From positions 1 to 64,000 of the forward strand of contig NZ_JPRF03000033.1 of NCBI RefSeq assembly GCF_001188955.3: a stretch of 64,000 nucleotides of DNA, in the 5' to 3' direction. Below are positions 8,583 through 17,357 of the stretch, one piece after another. Below the pieces are notes generated by a model. The model searched no databases, was not told the origin of the DNA, and saw only the letters and a list, made by a program, of their open reading frames with translations. A program made the position numbers and the translations under genes. Each line of letters opens with the position of its first letter. Within the stretch, counting starts at the first letter, position 1. This DNA is from Kitasatospora aureofaciens. GTDB lineage: Bacteria > Actinomycetota > Actinomycetes > Streptomycetales > Streptomycetaceae.

Positions 8583-8588
8583 TACGCT
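8583..8588 (+). promoter_or_regulatory. Predicted -10 hexamer of leaderless serS
   Basis: TACGCT fits the actinobacterial -10 TAnnnT and ends 7 bases before the serS GTG, so transcription would begin at the start codon. No Shine-Dalgarno sequence lies close to the GTG. Confidence 0.6.
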
Positions 8589-8595
8589 TGGCCCT

Positions 8596-9870
8596 GTGAT
8601 TGACCTTCGCCTGCTCCGTGAGGACCCTGACCGAGTGCGCGCCTCGCAGCGCGTCCGTGGCGAGGACGTCGACGTGGTCGACGCCCTCCTCTCCGCCGAC
8701 GAGCGGCGCCGGTCCTCGGGCAGCCGCTTCGACGAACTGCGCAACGAGCAGCGGGTGCTCGGCAAGCAGGTCGCCCAGGCCAAGGGCGAGGAGAAGACCG
8801 CCCTGCTGCAGCGCACCAAGGAACTGGCCGCCGAGGTCAAGGCCGCGGACGCCGAGCAGAGCGCGGCCAAGGAGGAGGCGGACCGCCTGCTCCGCTCCCT
8901 GGCGAACCTCATCGACCCGGCCGCCCCGGTCGGCGGCGAGGAGGACTTCGTCACCCTGGAGGAGATCGGCACCCCGCGCGACTTCGCCGCCGAGGGCTTC
9001 GAGCCCCGCGACCACGTCGAGCTCGGCCAGCTGCTGGGCGCGATCGACACCGAGCGCGGCGCCAAGGTCGCCGGTGCCCGCTCCTACTACCTGACCGGTC
9101 CCGGCGCGCTGCTGGAGCTCGCCCTGGTCAACATGGCGATCGCCCAGGCCACCGCGGCCGGCTTCATCCCGATGATCACCCCGGCCCTGGTCCGCCCGGC
9201 CGCCATGGACGGCACCGGCTTCCTCGGCCAGGCCGCCGAGAACGTGTACCACCTCCCCGAGGAGGACAAGTACCTCGTCGGCACCAGCGAGGTCCCGCTC
9301 GCGGCGTACCACATGGACGAGATCATCGAGGCCGACAAGCTGCCGCTGCGCTACGCCGGCTACTCGTCCTGCTTCCGCCGCGAGGCCGGCACCTACGGCA
9401 AGGACACCCGCGGCATCATCCGCGTCCACCAGTTCGAGAAGGTGGAGATGTTCGTCTTCACCACGCCCGAGGACGCCGAGAACGAGCACCGCCGCCTGCT
9501 CCAGTGGGAGAAGGACTTCCTCAACGCCCTGGAGCTGCCCTACCGGGTGATCGACGTCGCCTCCGGTGACCTCGGCTCCTCGGCCGCGCGCAAGTTCGAC
9601 ATCGAGGCCTGGATCCCCACCCAGGGCAAGTACCGCGAGGTCACCTCGACCTCCAACACCACCGAGTACCAGGCCCGCCGCCTGTCGATCCGGATGCGCG
9701 AGGAGGGCAAGACCCGCCCGCTCGCCACCCTGAACGGCACCCTGGTCGCCGTCCCGCGCACCATCGTGGCGATCCTCGAGAACCACCAGCAGGCCGACGG
9801 CTCGGTCGTCGTGCCCGAGGCGCTGCGGCCCTACCTCGGCGGGCGGACCGTCCTAGAGCCGGTCAAGTGA
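8596..9870 (+). CDS. serS: Seryl-tRNA synthetase
   Basis: 424 residues, class II synthetase charging tRNA-Ser. The N-terminal 110 residues form the long antiparallel coiled-coil arm that grips the tRNA variable loop (many Glu/Lys/Ala heptads). The catalytic core has motif 2 ([20 protein letters not shown], about residues 257-276) and motif 3 ([16 protein letters not shown], about 380). GTG 8596 begins [11 protein letters not shown], the standard SerRS N-terminus; an in-frame ATG at 8563 would add 11 atypical residues. The message is probably leaderless. Its stop overlaps the next gene by 4 bases (GTGA), which couples it to a HAD-family phosphatase. Confidence 0.97.
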   Translation: MIDLRLLREDPDRVRASQRVRGEDVDVVDALLSADERRRSSGSRFDELRNEQRVLGKQVAQAKGEEKTALLQRTKELAAEVKAADAEQSAAKEEADRLLRSLANLIDPAAPVGGEEDFVTLEEIGTPRDFAAEGFEPRDHVELGQLLGAIDTERGAKVAGARSYYLTGPGALLELALVNMAIAQATAAGFIPMITPALVRPAAMDGTGFLGQAAENVYHLPEEDKYLVGTSEVPLAAYHMDEIIEADKLPLRYAGYSSCFRREAGTYGKDTRGIIRVHQFEKVEMFVFTTPEDAENEHRRLLQWEKDFLNALELPYRVIDVASGDLGSSAARKFDIEAWIPTQGKYREVTSTSNTTEYQARRLSIRMREEGKTRPLATLNGTLVAVPRTIVAILENHQQADGSVVVPEALRPYLGGRTVLEPVK

Positions 9871-10700
9871 CGTCGACCGCACACCCGATCGGTGGCGACC
9901 TGCCCTACCGGCTGGTCGCCACCGACCTCGACGGAACGCTGCTGACCAGCGCGGAGACCGTCTCCGAGCGCACCCGTGCCGCCCTGGCCGCGGCCACCGG
10001 CGCGGGCGCGCTGCACATCATCGTGACCGGGCGCTCGGCCGTCTGGGCCCGCCCGGTCTTCGACGAGATCGGCTACACCGGGATAGCGGTCTGCGGCCAG
10101 GGCGCCCAGGTCTACGACGCGGGCGCGCACAGGCTGCTCACCTCGCTCACCCTGGACCGCCGGCTCGCCGCCCTCGCGATCGAGAAGATCGAGGCCGAGA
10201 CCGGCCCGCTGGCCGTCGCCTCCAACCAGGACGGCCTGGACGGGCAGGTGCTGGCCGGCCCCGGCTACGAGCTGCTGATCGGCTCCGACCTCCCGGTCGT
10301 CCGGGTCGGGCGCGGCGAACTGCTCGCCTCCCCGGTCGCCAAGCTCTACATCCAGCACCCCGGTCTGACCGACGACTCCCTCGCCGAGGCCGCCCGGCGC
10401 GCCGCGGGCGACCTGGTCGGCGTGGTGATGGCCGGGGCCGGCGTGGTCGAGCTGCTGCCGCTGGGCCTGTCCAAGGCCACCGGCCTGGCCGTCGCCGCCC
10501 GCCGCCTGGGCGTGCGCTCCGCCGACACCATCGCCTTCGGTGACATGCCCAACGACGTGCCGATGTTCGGCTGGGCGGCGCACGGCGTGGCCATGGCCGG
10601 CGCCCACGAGGAGCTGCTCGCCGTCGCGGACGAGGTGACCGCCGGCAACGACGAGGACGGCGTCGCCCTGGTCCTGGAGCGCCTCTTCCCCCGGGCCTGA
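9867..10700 (+). CDS. HAD-superfamily (Cof-type) phosphatase
   Basis: 277 residues. HAD motif I DLDGTLL at about residues 18-24 supplies the nucleophile and acid Asp. Motif II is the Thr in VTGRS (about 52), the motif III Lys lies in LSKATGLA, and motif IV is FGDMPND (about 226). The C2 cap and length match Cof/YbiV-like sugar-phosphate or nucleotide phosphatases; the substrate cannot be predicted. The start overlaps the serS stop (GTGA), so it is co-translated with serS. A paralogue with the same motifs lies at 18679-19509. Coupling to serS suggests housekeeping function, which is an inference. Confidence 0.88.
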   Translation: MTSTAHPIGGDLPYRLVATDLDGTLLTSAETVSERTRAALAAATGAGALHIIVTGRSAVWARPVFDEIGYTGIAVCGQGAQVYDAGAHRLLTSLTLDRRLAALAIEKIEAETGPLAVASNQDGLDGQVLAGPGYELLIGSDLPVVRVGRGELLASPVAKLYIQHPGLTDDSLAEAARRAAGDLVGVVMAGAGVVELLPLGLSKATGLAVAARRLGVRSADTIAFGDMPNDVPMFGWAAHGVAMAGAHEELLAVADEVTAGNDEDGVALVLERLFPRA

Positions 10701-10737
10701 TCCCGGCCGACGACCGACGACGCACGGCCCCGGGGCA

Positions 10738-10776
10738 GTTGTAGGATGACCGGGCAAACCGGTTGTAGGATGACCG
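10738..10776 (+). promoter_or_regulatory. Duplicated 15-bp promoter/operator repeat before GntR gene
   Basis: GTTGTAGGATGACCG occurs twice, at 10738-10752 and 10762-10776, exactly 24 bases apart. Each copy contains TAGGAT, a good TAnnnT -10 hexamer, so there may be two tandem promoters or a promoter overlapped by two operator copies. The GntR gene starts 35 bases after the second copy. Auto-regulation by GntR is inferred from proximity. Confidence 0.55.
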
Positions 10777-10811
10777 ATGACCGACGAGTGGTGCACGAAG
10801 GGAGGCCCGGC

Positions 10812-11543
10812 ATGAACGGCGACGGCAACGGCCTGCAGGCGGCCGGGCGGCGATCCCTGGTGGACACCACCATCGACCAGCTGCGCGAGCAACTCGCCGG
10901 CGGAGCCTGGCCGGTGGGATCGCAGATCCCCACCGAGCACGAACTCGCCGAGCGCCTGCAGGTCGGGCGGAACACCGTGCGGGAGGCGATCCGGGTGCTG
11001 GTGCACGCCGGAATGCTGGTCTCCCGGCAGGGCGAGGGCACCTTCGTACGGTCCACCAGCGACCCGGCGGCGGTGCTGCGCGGCGTCCAGCGCTCCGGCA
11101 TCCGGGACGTCCTGGAGGTCCGCGCCGCACTGGAGACCGAGGGCGCCCGGCTGGCCGCCCTGCGGCACACCCCCGAGGACATCCGGCGGATGCGGGCCGC
11201 GCTGGCCCGCGAGGCCGAGATCTTCGCGACCCACCCCGAGCGGGCGGGCCGCGAGGCCACCGTCGAGCACGACCTGGAGTTCCACACCGCCGTCGTCGAG
11301 GCCGCGCACAACCCGGCGCTGGCCGAGGTGTACCGCTACTTCGGCGCCTCCGTGCGCGAGGCGATGACCGCCGCCTTCGGCGACCACGAAATGCCCGAGG
11401 CCGTCGTGGCCACCCACGAGGCGCTGGTCGACGCGATCGAGAGCGGCGACCCGGACCGTGCCGAGACGGCGTGTCGCGCGCTGCTCGCCGAGCCCACCGC
11501 GGCCGTCGAGCAGCTGCTCGCGGAAATCGCGGCCCGGAAGTAG
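10812..11543 (+). CDS. GntR-family (FadR subfamily) transcriptional regulator
   Basis: 243 residues. Winged helix at about 17-85 with the GntR signature PTEHELAERLQVGRNTVREA and the wing RQGEGTFV. An all-helical FCD ligand domain (about 98-225) follows, with His residues (HDLEFHTAV and THEALVDAI regions) where this subfamily binds a metal and a small carboxylate. ATG 10812 has GAAGGGAGG at the right spacing; an earlier ATG at 10746 lies inside the promoter repeats. The MFS transporter begins 91 bases after the stop in the same direction and is the likely target. The effector is unknown. Confidence 0.9.
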   Translation: MNGDGNGLQAAGRRSLVDTTIDQLREQLAGGAWPVGSQIPTEHELAERLQVGRNTVREAIRVLVHAGMLVSRQGEGTFVRSTSDPAAVLRGVQRSGIRDVLEVRAALETEGARLAALRHTPEDIRRMRAALAREAEIFATHPERAGREATVEHDLEFHTAVVEAAHNPALAEVYRYFGASVREAMTAAFGDHEMPEAVVATHEALVDAIESGDPDRAETACRALLAEPTAAVEQLLAEIAARK

Positions 11544-11634
11544 GACGGCGCGAGCCCCGCCTCCGTCCGTTCCGCGACCGGCGTCCGTCCTCGTCGTCCG
11601 CGTCTCCCCTGATTCACGAAAGAACAGCACCCCC

Positions 11635-12873
11635 ATGGCCGTCACCCGTGCCCCGCAGCCGGTTGCCACCACCCCTGCCCCGCTCCCCGTCCGCACCCGG
11701 CTCGCCCACCCGGCCCTGCTGCTGGCCGGCATCCTGCTGGTCGCGCTGAACATGCGCGCCTGCCTGGCCGCGGTCTCGCCGATGGTCGCCGAGATCCAGC
11801 GGACCTTCGGCCTGTCCTCCACCGCGAGCGGGCTGATCACCACCGTCCCGGTGCTGTTCCAGGGCGTCGGCGCGCCGCTCACCCCCCGGCTGACCCGCCG
11901 GTTCGGCGCCGAGCGCGTCGTCCTGGGCGCGGTGCTGGTGCTGGGCGCGGGCGTGCTGCTGCGGGTGCTGCCCTCCGTGTTCGCGCTGTACGCGGGCTGC
12001 GTGGTGATCGGCGTGGCCATCGCGGTGCTGAACGTGTCGATGCCGGGCCTGGTCAAGCGGGAGTTCCCGGACCGCGCGGCGACCATGACCGGCGTCTACT
12101 CGACCACCATGCTGGTCGGCGCGACCCTCGCCGCCGGCACCTCCGTCCCGCTGGAGCACGCGCTCGGCGGCGGCTGGCGGGCCTCGCTCGGCGCCTGGTC
12201 GCTGCTCGCGCTGGTCGCCGCGGTGGCCTGGCTGCCGCAGGTGCTGCGCTCCCGGCAGGAGAAGGCCGCGGTCGCCGCGGCCGCCCAGCCCGGCAAGCCG
12301 ATCGAGAACCTGTGGAAGTCCCCGCTGGCCTGGCAGATCAGCCTGTTCATGGGCATCTCGTCGCTGCTGGTCTACACCCTGGTCGCCTGGATGCCCACCA
12401 TCCTGGCCGACCACGGCATGGACCGCGGCCAGGCCGGCCTGGTCTTCGCCTTCTCCAACCTGGTGCAGGTGGCCGGCGCCTTCCTGGTGCCGCTGCTGGC
12501 CGGCCGGATGACCAGCCAGCGCGCGCTGGCCGTCACGATGGCCGCCCTGAACGGGCTCGGCATCGCCCTGCTGCTGGTAGCCCCGGTCTCCGGCGCCTGG
12601 GTGTCGGCGGCCATCCTCGGGGTGGCCCAGGGCGGTTCGCTGGGCCTAGGCCTGGCGTTCATCGTGCTGCGCACCGGCACCGCGGCCGGTGCCGCCCAGC
12701 TGGGCGGGATGTCCCAGGCGATCGGCTACCTGGTCGCCGCGGCCGGCCCGGTCGGCGCCGGTGCGCTGCACCAGCTGACCGGCGGCTGGGAGGCCACCCT
12801 GGTGCTGATGCTGGTGCTGGTCGCGGTGGTCGGCGCGGCGGGCCTCGGCGCGGGGCGCAACCGAACCCTCTGA
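11635..12873 (+). CDS. MFS transporter, CynX/NimT-like
   Basis: 412 residues with about twelve transmembrane helices. The segment LNMRACLAAVSPMVAEIQ at residues about 36-53 is characteristic of the CynX/NimT (cyanate/2-nitroimidazole) group of the major facilitator superfamily. The motif A-like loop reads TPRLTRRFGAERV. A cytoplasmic central loop (about 205-222) divides the two six-helix halves. Substrates of this group in actinobacteria are mostly unknown and export of small organic compounds is usual. ATG 11635 places a 20-residue cytoplasmic tail before helix 1. The GntR regulator immediately upstream probably controls it. Confidence 0.88.
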   Translation: MAVTRAPQPVATTPAPLPVRTRLAHPALLLAGILLVALNMRACLAAVSPMVAEIQRTFGLSSTASGLITTVPVLFQGVGAPLTPRLTRRFGAERVVLGAVLVLGAGVLLRVLPSVFALYAGCVVIGVAIAVLNVSMPGLVKREFPDRAATMTGVYSTTMLVGATLAAGTSVPLEHALGGGWRASLGAWSLLALVAAVAWLPQVLRSRQEKAAVAAAAQPGKPIENLWKSPLAWQISLFMGISSLLVYTLVAWMPTILADHGMDRGQAGLVFAFSNLVQVAGAFLVPLLAGRMTSQRALAVTMAALNGLGIALLLVAPVSGAWVSAAILGVAQGGSLGLGLAFIVLRTGTAAGAAQLGGMSQAIGYLVAAAGPVGAGALHQLTGGWEATLVLMLVLVAVVGAAGLGAGRNRTL

Positions 12874-12881
12874 GGCCGTTG

Positions 12882-12932
12882 CTCCTCGGCCGCGAGGGTC
12901 AGCGCGGTTACTCCTCGGCCGCGAGGGTCAGC
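12882..12932 (-). repeat. Tandem duplication of the 3' tail of the permease gene
   Basis: CTCCTCGGCCGCGAGGGTCAGC occurs at 12911-12932, where it encodes the last residues (LTLAAEE) of the ABC permease, and again at 12882-12903, just after that gene's stop. The period is 29 bases. The downstream copy has no function that I can see and looks like a recent slipped or tandem duplication. Confidence 0.8.
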
Positions 12933-13624
12933 CCGGCGAGCTTCACCGAGGCCAGCACGCTCGCCCCGACGGTGACCACCAGCAGCAGCGGGACGGCCGC
13001 CCCGAGCGAGACGTCGGCGCCGACCGCCGCGTCCCCGGCCACCGCCTCGGCGACCGCCCGGCCCCACTGCTGGACGCTCAGCGTCCGGGCGCCCTGGACG
13101 AAGTTGCCGATCAGCGATTCCCAGACCAGCGCGTACGCCAGCCCGGCCACCACCGCGTGCCGGGTGACCACGCCGAGCAGCAGGAACAGCGCGCTGTACG
13201 CGGCCCCGGCGACCAGCACGGCCACGGTGTATCCGAGGGCCACGCCGTCCCGGGTGCCGTACAGCAGCAGTCCGGCGAGCAGGGTCGGAACGGCGGCGAA
13301 CACCCAGGTGGTGCCGATCGCGACGGCCAGCTTGGTGGTGACGATCTTCCAGCGCGGCAGCGGCTTGGCGAGCAGGTAGACGATCGACCCGTCGTCGATC
13401 TCGGTGGCGATCACACCGGTGCCGATCACCAGCCCGAGGATCGGGGTGAGGGTGCCGAGGTCCAGCTGACCGAGGATCTTGACGGTCAGGCCGTGTGCGT
13501 CGCCGTTCGACCGGCCGGCGATCGCCGAGACGATCAGCAGCAGGGCGGGCGCCACCAGCAGCAGGGCGCCGCGGCGGCGGCCGAGCAGGCCGCGCAGGGT
13601 CAGCCTGGCGACGGTCGGGTTCAT
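12908..13624 (-). CDS. ABC transporter permease (ABC-2 type)
   Basis: 238 residues with about six transmembrane helices and no ATPase domain. The stretch TEIDDGSIVYLLAKPLPRW (about residues 73-91) resembles the cytoplasmic coupling region of ABC-2 permeases. It is the last gene of a four-gene minus-strand set ATPase-permease-ATPase-permease. The ATPase of 13677-14594 ends 52 bases upstream and is the likely partner. The substrate is unknown; drug, lipid or peptide export are typical for this class. Its last codons are repeated just downstream of the stop. It is convergent with the MFS gene, 34 bases away. Confidence 0.85.
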   Translation of the reverse strand: MNPTVARLTLRGLLGRRRGALLLVAPALLLIVSAIAGRSNGDAHGLTVKILGQLDLGTLTPILGLVIGTGVIATEIDDGSIVYLLAKPLPRWKIVTTKLAVAIGTTWVFAAVPTLLAGLLLYGTRDGVALGYTVAVLVAGAAYSALFLLLGVVTRHAVVAGLAYALVWESLIGNFVQGARTLSVQQWGRAVAEAVAGDAAVGADVSLGAAVPLLLVVTVGASVLASVKLAGLTLAAEE

Positions 13625-13676
13625 GGTCGGTCGGCCCCTTCCTGGGTCCGGGTTTCGGTGGGGGTCGGGCCGGTCG

Positions 13677-14594
13677 TCACGCGGAGACCAGGTACGAGAA
13701 GACGCTCTCCAGCGACTCGTCCGCCGGGGACACGGTGTACAGCCGGATGCCGGCCTCCCGGGCGACCCGGGGCAGCAGGGTGGTGAAGCCCTGGAAGTTC
13801 ACTGCCTCGATCCGCAGCGCCCGCTCCCGCTCGTCCACCTCGATGCCGGTGGTCGATCCGTCGGCGATCAGCGCGGCGGCGAGCCGTCGGTCGTCGCTGG
13901 AGCGGACCAGGTAGCGGTGCGGGCGGTCGGTCATCAGCCGCCGGATCCGCCGGAAGTCGCCCGAGGCGGCGTGCCGTCCGGCGACCACCACCTCGATGTG
14001 CCGGGCCAGTTGCTCGACCTCCTCCAGGATGTGGGAGGAGAACAGCACCGTCCGGCCGTCCGCTCCGAAGCGGCGCAGCAGTTCCATCAGCTGCAGCCGC
14101 TGGCGGGGGTCCATGCCGTTGAAGGGCTCGTCCAGCAGCAGCACGGCCGGGTCGTGGACGAGCGCCGAGGCCATCTTGACCCGCTGCTTCATGCCCTTGG
14201 AGTACGTCCCGGTGCGGCGGTCCTTCGCGTACGCCATCTCGACCAGGTCCAGGGCGCGCCGGGCGGCGGCGCCCGGCTGGGGCAGGCCGTGCAGTTCGGC
14301 GTTGGCGAGGACGAACTCCCAGCCGGTCAGGTGGTCGTACACGGACTCCCGTTCCGGGACCAGGCCGATCTGCCGGTACACCTGCTGGTTGCGCCAGATC
14401 GGCGCGCCGTCCAGGGTGACCGCCCCGCTGGAGGGGGCGAGGAAGCCGCTCATCATGTGGATGAGAGTGGACTTGCCCGCGCCGTTGGGGCCGAGCAGGC
14501 CGGTGACGCCGGGGCCGATCGACATCGTGATGTCGTTGACCGCGACCACGTTCCCGAACCAGCGGGAGACCTTGTCGATGGTGATGGTGGCCAT
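13677..14594 (-). CDS. ABC transporter ATP-binding protein
   Basis: 305 residues. Walker A GPNGAGKST at about 35-43, a signature region in YSKGMKQRVK (about 134), Walker B VLLLDEPFNGMDP (about 151), and the H-loop in FSSHILEEVE (about 185). The C-terminal about 80 residues are an accessory domain of drug-exporter ATPases (CcmA/NatA-like). It sits between two permease genes; the downstream permease (12908-13624) is the expected partner. The signature YSKGMKQ departs slightly from the LSGGQ consensus, as is common in this group. Confidence 0.9.
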   Translation of the reverse strand: MATITIDKVSRWFGNVVAVNDITMSIGPGVTGLLGPNGAGKSTLIHMMSGFLAPSSGAVTLDGAPIWRNQQVYRQIGLVPERESVYDHLTGWEFVLANAELHGLPQPGAAARRALDLVEMAYAKDRRTGTYSKGMKQRVKMASALVHDPAVLLLDEPFNGMDPRQRLQLMELLRRFGADGRTVLFSSHILEEVEQLARHIEVVVAGRHAASGDFRRIRRLMTDRPHRYLVRSSDDRRLAAALIADGSTTGIEVDERERALRIEAVNFQGFTTLLPRVAREAGIRLYTVSPADESLESVFSYLVSA

Positions 14595-14632
14595 GCCGCC
14601 CTCTCAGACGTCTCGCGGAAAACTGCGGTGGA

Positions 14633-15532
14633 TCAGACGCGGCTGTAGCGGCGCAGCAGGAGCCGGTACGAGCCCGCCACCATCGCCACCGCGACCAGGG
14701 CGAACACCGCCGCGCCGAACGCGCCCGGGGCGTGCCGGCGGTCGAAGCCGGAACCGAGGTCGAACACCTCGTTGACCAGCGACTCCACCAGGCCGTTCGG
14801 TGAGATCAGGGCCGTCCACTGGGCGGCGTCCGAGCCGCCCGGGCTCGGGCCGCGCATGTCCACGACGACCGCCGCGACGGTCGAACTCACCACCAGGTAG
14901 CCCATGATGGCGGCCACCCCGAAGCCCCGGCGCGGGGTGGCCGCGGCGATCACCAGGGCCACCGAGGTCGGCACCAGGGCGTACAGCACGGCCGCCGCCA
15001 GGCCGTCGAGGAACTGGCCGGTGTTGTGCCCGAAGTCCATCCCGGCGAGCAGCGCCCCGGTGTACAGGACCAGCAGGGGCACTGCCATCAGCAGGAGTTG
15101 GGCGCAGGCCATGGCCGCGAACTTCGCCCGGACGTAGTCGGCGCGGGTGATCGGGCGGGAGAAGTAGAGCGGGACGGTGTGGTGGCGGAGGTCCCGGGAG
15201 AGCAGCACCGGCGCCTGGGAGGCGAGGAAGATCGACACCACCAGGCCGAGGTCGGAGAGGTAGCCGGCGTACTCGACCGGCAGCTCGTCCCGCTTCATGT
15301 ACACCGCGACCGCGACGTAGATCACCGCCGGGACGGTGACCACGCCCAGCAGCAGCATCGGCAGCACCTTGGACCTGCCGGAGCGGCCGAGGCCGTACGC
15401 GGCGCGCAGGCTCTGGACGAAGAGCGAGCGGGTGGCGTGGGCGCGGCCCAGCCGGGGCCCGGTGTAGCCGCGGTAGCCGATGTCGTGGATGACGCCGGTG
15501 TCGGCGGCCCTGGCGTCAGGAGGCTGCGTCAT
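14633..15532 (-). CDS. ABC transporter permease (ABC-2 type)
   Basis: 299 residues. A cytoplasmic N-terminal segment (IGYRGYTGPRLGRAHATRSL) is followed by about six transmembrane helices. The sequence SRPITRADYVRAKFAAM (about 132-148) is the coupling region typical of ABC-2 permeases. The ATG start overlaps the end of the preceding ATPase gene by 17 bases, so the two are translationally coupled and almost certainly form one transporter. The next ATPase begins 38 bases after its stop. Substrate unknown. Confidence 0.85.
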   Translation of the reverse strand: MTQPPDARAADTGVIHDIGYRGYTGPRLGRAHATRSLFVQSLRAAYGLGRSGRSKVLPMLLLGVVTVPAVIYVAVAVYMKRDELPVEYAGYLSDLGLVVSIFLASQAPVLLSRDLRHHTVPLYFSRPITRADYVRAKFAAMACAQLLLMAVPLLVLYTGALLAGMDFGHNTGQFLDGLAAAVLYALVPTSVALVIAAATPRRGFGVAAIMGYLVVSSTVAAVVVDMRGPSPGGSDAAQWTALISPNGLVESLVNEVFDLGSGFDRRHAPGAFGAAVFALVAVAMVAGSYRLLLRRYSRV

Positions 15533-16490
15533 CGTCCGTACCTCCCCTGGTGCTCGCGTCGTCGTGGGCGGTGAAGAGTTCGGCGACCCGGTGCCGGCGC
15601 TGCTCCAACCGGACCAGGCCGAGGCCGAGTTCGGCGACCGTGTCGCGGATGGTGTCGTAGGTGTCCTCGTCGGCCAACCGGACCAGCAGCAGGTGCGAGC
15701 CCTCCGGCTGGACGTCCAGCCCGGCCGCGGCGAGCCGGTCCCGCACCTCGGCGCCCGGTTCGGCGATCAGGTCCTCCGGGTGATCGGTGACCTCGACCGC
15801 GAGGACGGCCGTCGCCTCGGTGAAGGAGGCGGTGGAGGAGGAGCGCAGCAGCTTGCCGCCGTCGATCACCACCAGGTGGTCGCAGGTGCGTTCCAGCTCG
15901 CCGAGCAGGTGGGTGGTGACCAGCACCGAGATCCCGAAGTCGGAGTGGACCCGGCGGATCAGCCCCAGCATCTCGTCCCGGCCGGCCGGGTCGAGGCCGT
16001 TGGTCGGCTCGTCCAGCAGCACCAGTTTCGGGTCGTGCACCAATGCCTGGGCGAGCTTGACCCGCTGCTTCATGCCGGTCGAGTAGCCGCCCATCGGGCG
16101 GTACCGCTCCTCGTACAGGCCGACGTGCCGCAGGGTGTCCGCGGTGCGCTCGCGGGCGGCGGTGGCGGGCAGCCCCGCCATCCGGGCCATGTGCACCACG
16201 AACTCGGTCGCCGAGACGTCCGGCGGCAGGCAGTCGTGCTCCGGCATGTAGCCGACCCACTCACGGATCTCCGAGCCCCGGGTGGCGATGTCCAGGCCGA
16301 GCACCTCGCCGCGGCCGGAGGTCGCCGGGGCGAGCCCGAGCAGGATCTTGATCAGGGTGGACTTGCCCGCCCCGTTGGCCCCGACCAGTCCGACGACCCC
16401 GGGCTGCACCTCGACGGTCAGCTGGTCGAGCGCGGTGACCCGGGCGAACCTCTTGGTGAGGCCCTCGGTCTTGATGACAGCAGTGGACAC
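15516..16490 (-). CDS. ABC transporter ATP-binding protein
   Basis: 324 residues. Walker A GANGAGKST (about 39), signature YSTGMKQRVKLAQ (about 135), Walker B VLLDEPTNGLDP (about 155), H-loop TTHLLGELE (about 188), and a C-terminal regulatory domain of about 100 residues. It is the first gene of the four-gene ABC set. The start is taken as GTG 16490, which begins STAVIKTEGLTKRF. An in-frame ATG 36 bases upstream is less likely because TACGTT, a -10-like hexamer, lies 6 bases before the GTG and would give a leaderless message. The partner is the overlapping permease at 14633-15532. Confidence 0.88.
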   Translation of the reverse strand: MSTAVIKTEGLTKRFARVTALDQLTVEVQPGVVGLVGANGAGKSTLIKILLGLAPATSGRGEVLGLDIATRGSEIREWVGYMPEHDCLPPDVSATEFVVHMARMAGLPATAARERTADTLRHVGLYEERYRPMGGYSTGMKQRVKLAQALVHDPKLVLLDEPTNGLDPAGRDEMLGLIRRVHSDFGISVLVTTHLLGELERTCDHLVVIDGGKLLRSSSTASFTEATAVLAVEVTDHPEDLIAEPGAEVRDRLAAAGLDVQPEGSHLLLVRLADEDTYDTIRDTVAELGLGLVRLEQRRHRVAELFTAHDDASTRGGTDDDAAS

Positions 16491-16561
16491 GCCCTCAACG
16501 TAACGGCCGTGCGCCGCAAGGGGCATGAGCTGGAATGAGGAGGTCCTCTAGTGCCCCGGTA

Positions 16562-16607
16562 TGACGCCGGGCCCGCTCCCCCTTAGGGGCTGCCGGGCCC
16601 GGCGTCA
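16562..16607 (-). terminator. Hairpin terminator after the lipoprotein gene
   Basis: TGACGCCGGGCCCG (16562-16575) pairs perfectly with CGGGCCCGGCGTCA (16594-16607), and CCCC/GGGG within the loop extends the stem. It lies 15 bases beyond the stop of the minus-strand lipoprotein gene. There is no U-tract, which is usual in this group. Confidence 0.75.
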
Positions 16608-16621
16608 CGTCACGTCCCGGG

Positions 16622-17209
16622 TCAGGAGCTCGGACGCTCCCACATCTCGGTGACCTTGCCGGAGGCGTCGACGGCGATCTTGTAGTCGCCGTTCGAGCAG
16701 GGGTAGAAGCCCTTCTGGTTCCCCGGCGTGGCGATGCACTCGTTGATGTGCTTCGCCAGGTCGGCCGCGTTGACGTCCTTCGGCGCGGCGACGACCGACC
16801 TGAGGTGGCCCTTGACGGTGGGCGAGAACTGCGCGGTCTTGTCGGCGCCCGTCGGCTCGTGGGCGACGTCGTCGACACCGCAGGCGTCCTTGGACTCCTT
16901 GTAGACCAGGGCCGTCGCGCTGGTGCCCTTCTGCACGATGACCCACTTCTGCCCGGCGGGCAGCGGGTCGCTGGTGCAGAAGCCCTCCGGGGCGCCGTCG
17001 GTGGGCTTGCCGCTCGGCGCGGGCTTGGCGGTGCCGGAGGCCGGGGCCCCGCTGGCGGGAGCCCCGGTGGCCGGCGCGGTGGCCGGGGCGGCGGTCGCAC
17101 CGGCGGTGCCGGCGCCCTGGCCGGAGGAGTCGTCCGGGCCGCAGGCGGCGAGGCCGAAGGCGGCGGTGGCGACCAGGGCGGTGGCGAGCAGCCTCCTGGA
17201 AACAGACAT
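16622..17209 (-). CDS. Cysteine-containing secreted lipoprotein, function unknown
   Basis: 195 residues. Signal peptide with lipobox LAAC (Cys at about 23), then a Pro/Ala/Thr/Gly-rich linker to about residue 75. A compact C-terminal domain has four Cys (in GFCTS, DACGV, NECIA and YPCSN) that probably form two disulphides outside the cell. I do not recognise the domain. ATG 17209 begins MSVSRRLLATA, a clear signal peptide, with a G-rich stretch (GGGGG) upstream as a weak ribosome site. A hairpin terminator follows. The gene stands alone between the ABC set and a divergent oxidoreductase gene. Confidence 0.8.
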   Translation of the reverse strand: MSVSRRLLATALVATAAFGLAACGPDDSSGQGAGTAGATAAPATAPATGAPASGAPASGTAKPAPSGKPTDGAPEGFCTSDPLPAGQKWVIVQKGTSATALVYKESKDACGVDDVAHEPTGADKTAQFSPTVKGHLRSVVAAPKDVNAADLAKHINECIATPGNQKGFYPCSNGDYKIAVDASGKVTEMWERPSS

Positions 17210-17357
17210 GACGAAAGAACCCCCGTTTAACGCATGATCAGATAAAGGTGCGGCGGACAGATTAGCGCCTCCCGCCGACGTCCCCGCCCCGGACGGCACC
17301 CGGCCCGCCCCTCGCCGAAGGCCCGCTGAACCGGTCCGTCCGGTTATGGTCGGGGGC

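Noticed and set aside
8046-8595. T-box or other tRNA-sensing leader for serS
   Set aside because: No T-box sequence or specifier stem-loop is seen, and the -10 lies directly before the GTG, so there is no leader to hold one.
12908-16490. Four-gene ABC set as a lantibiotic export or immunity cluster
   Set aside because: No precursor peptide, LanB/LanC/LanM-type enzyme or protease is nearby; the order fits general ABC-2 exporters.
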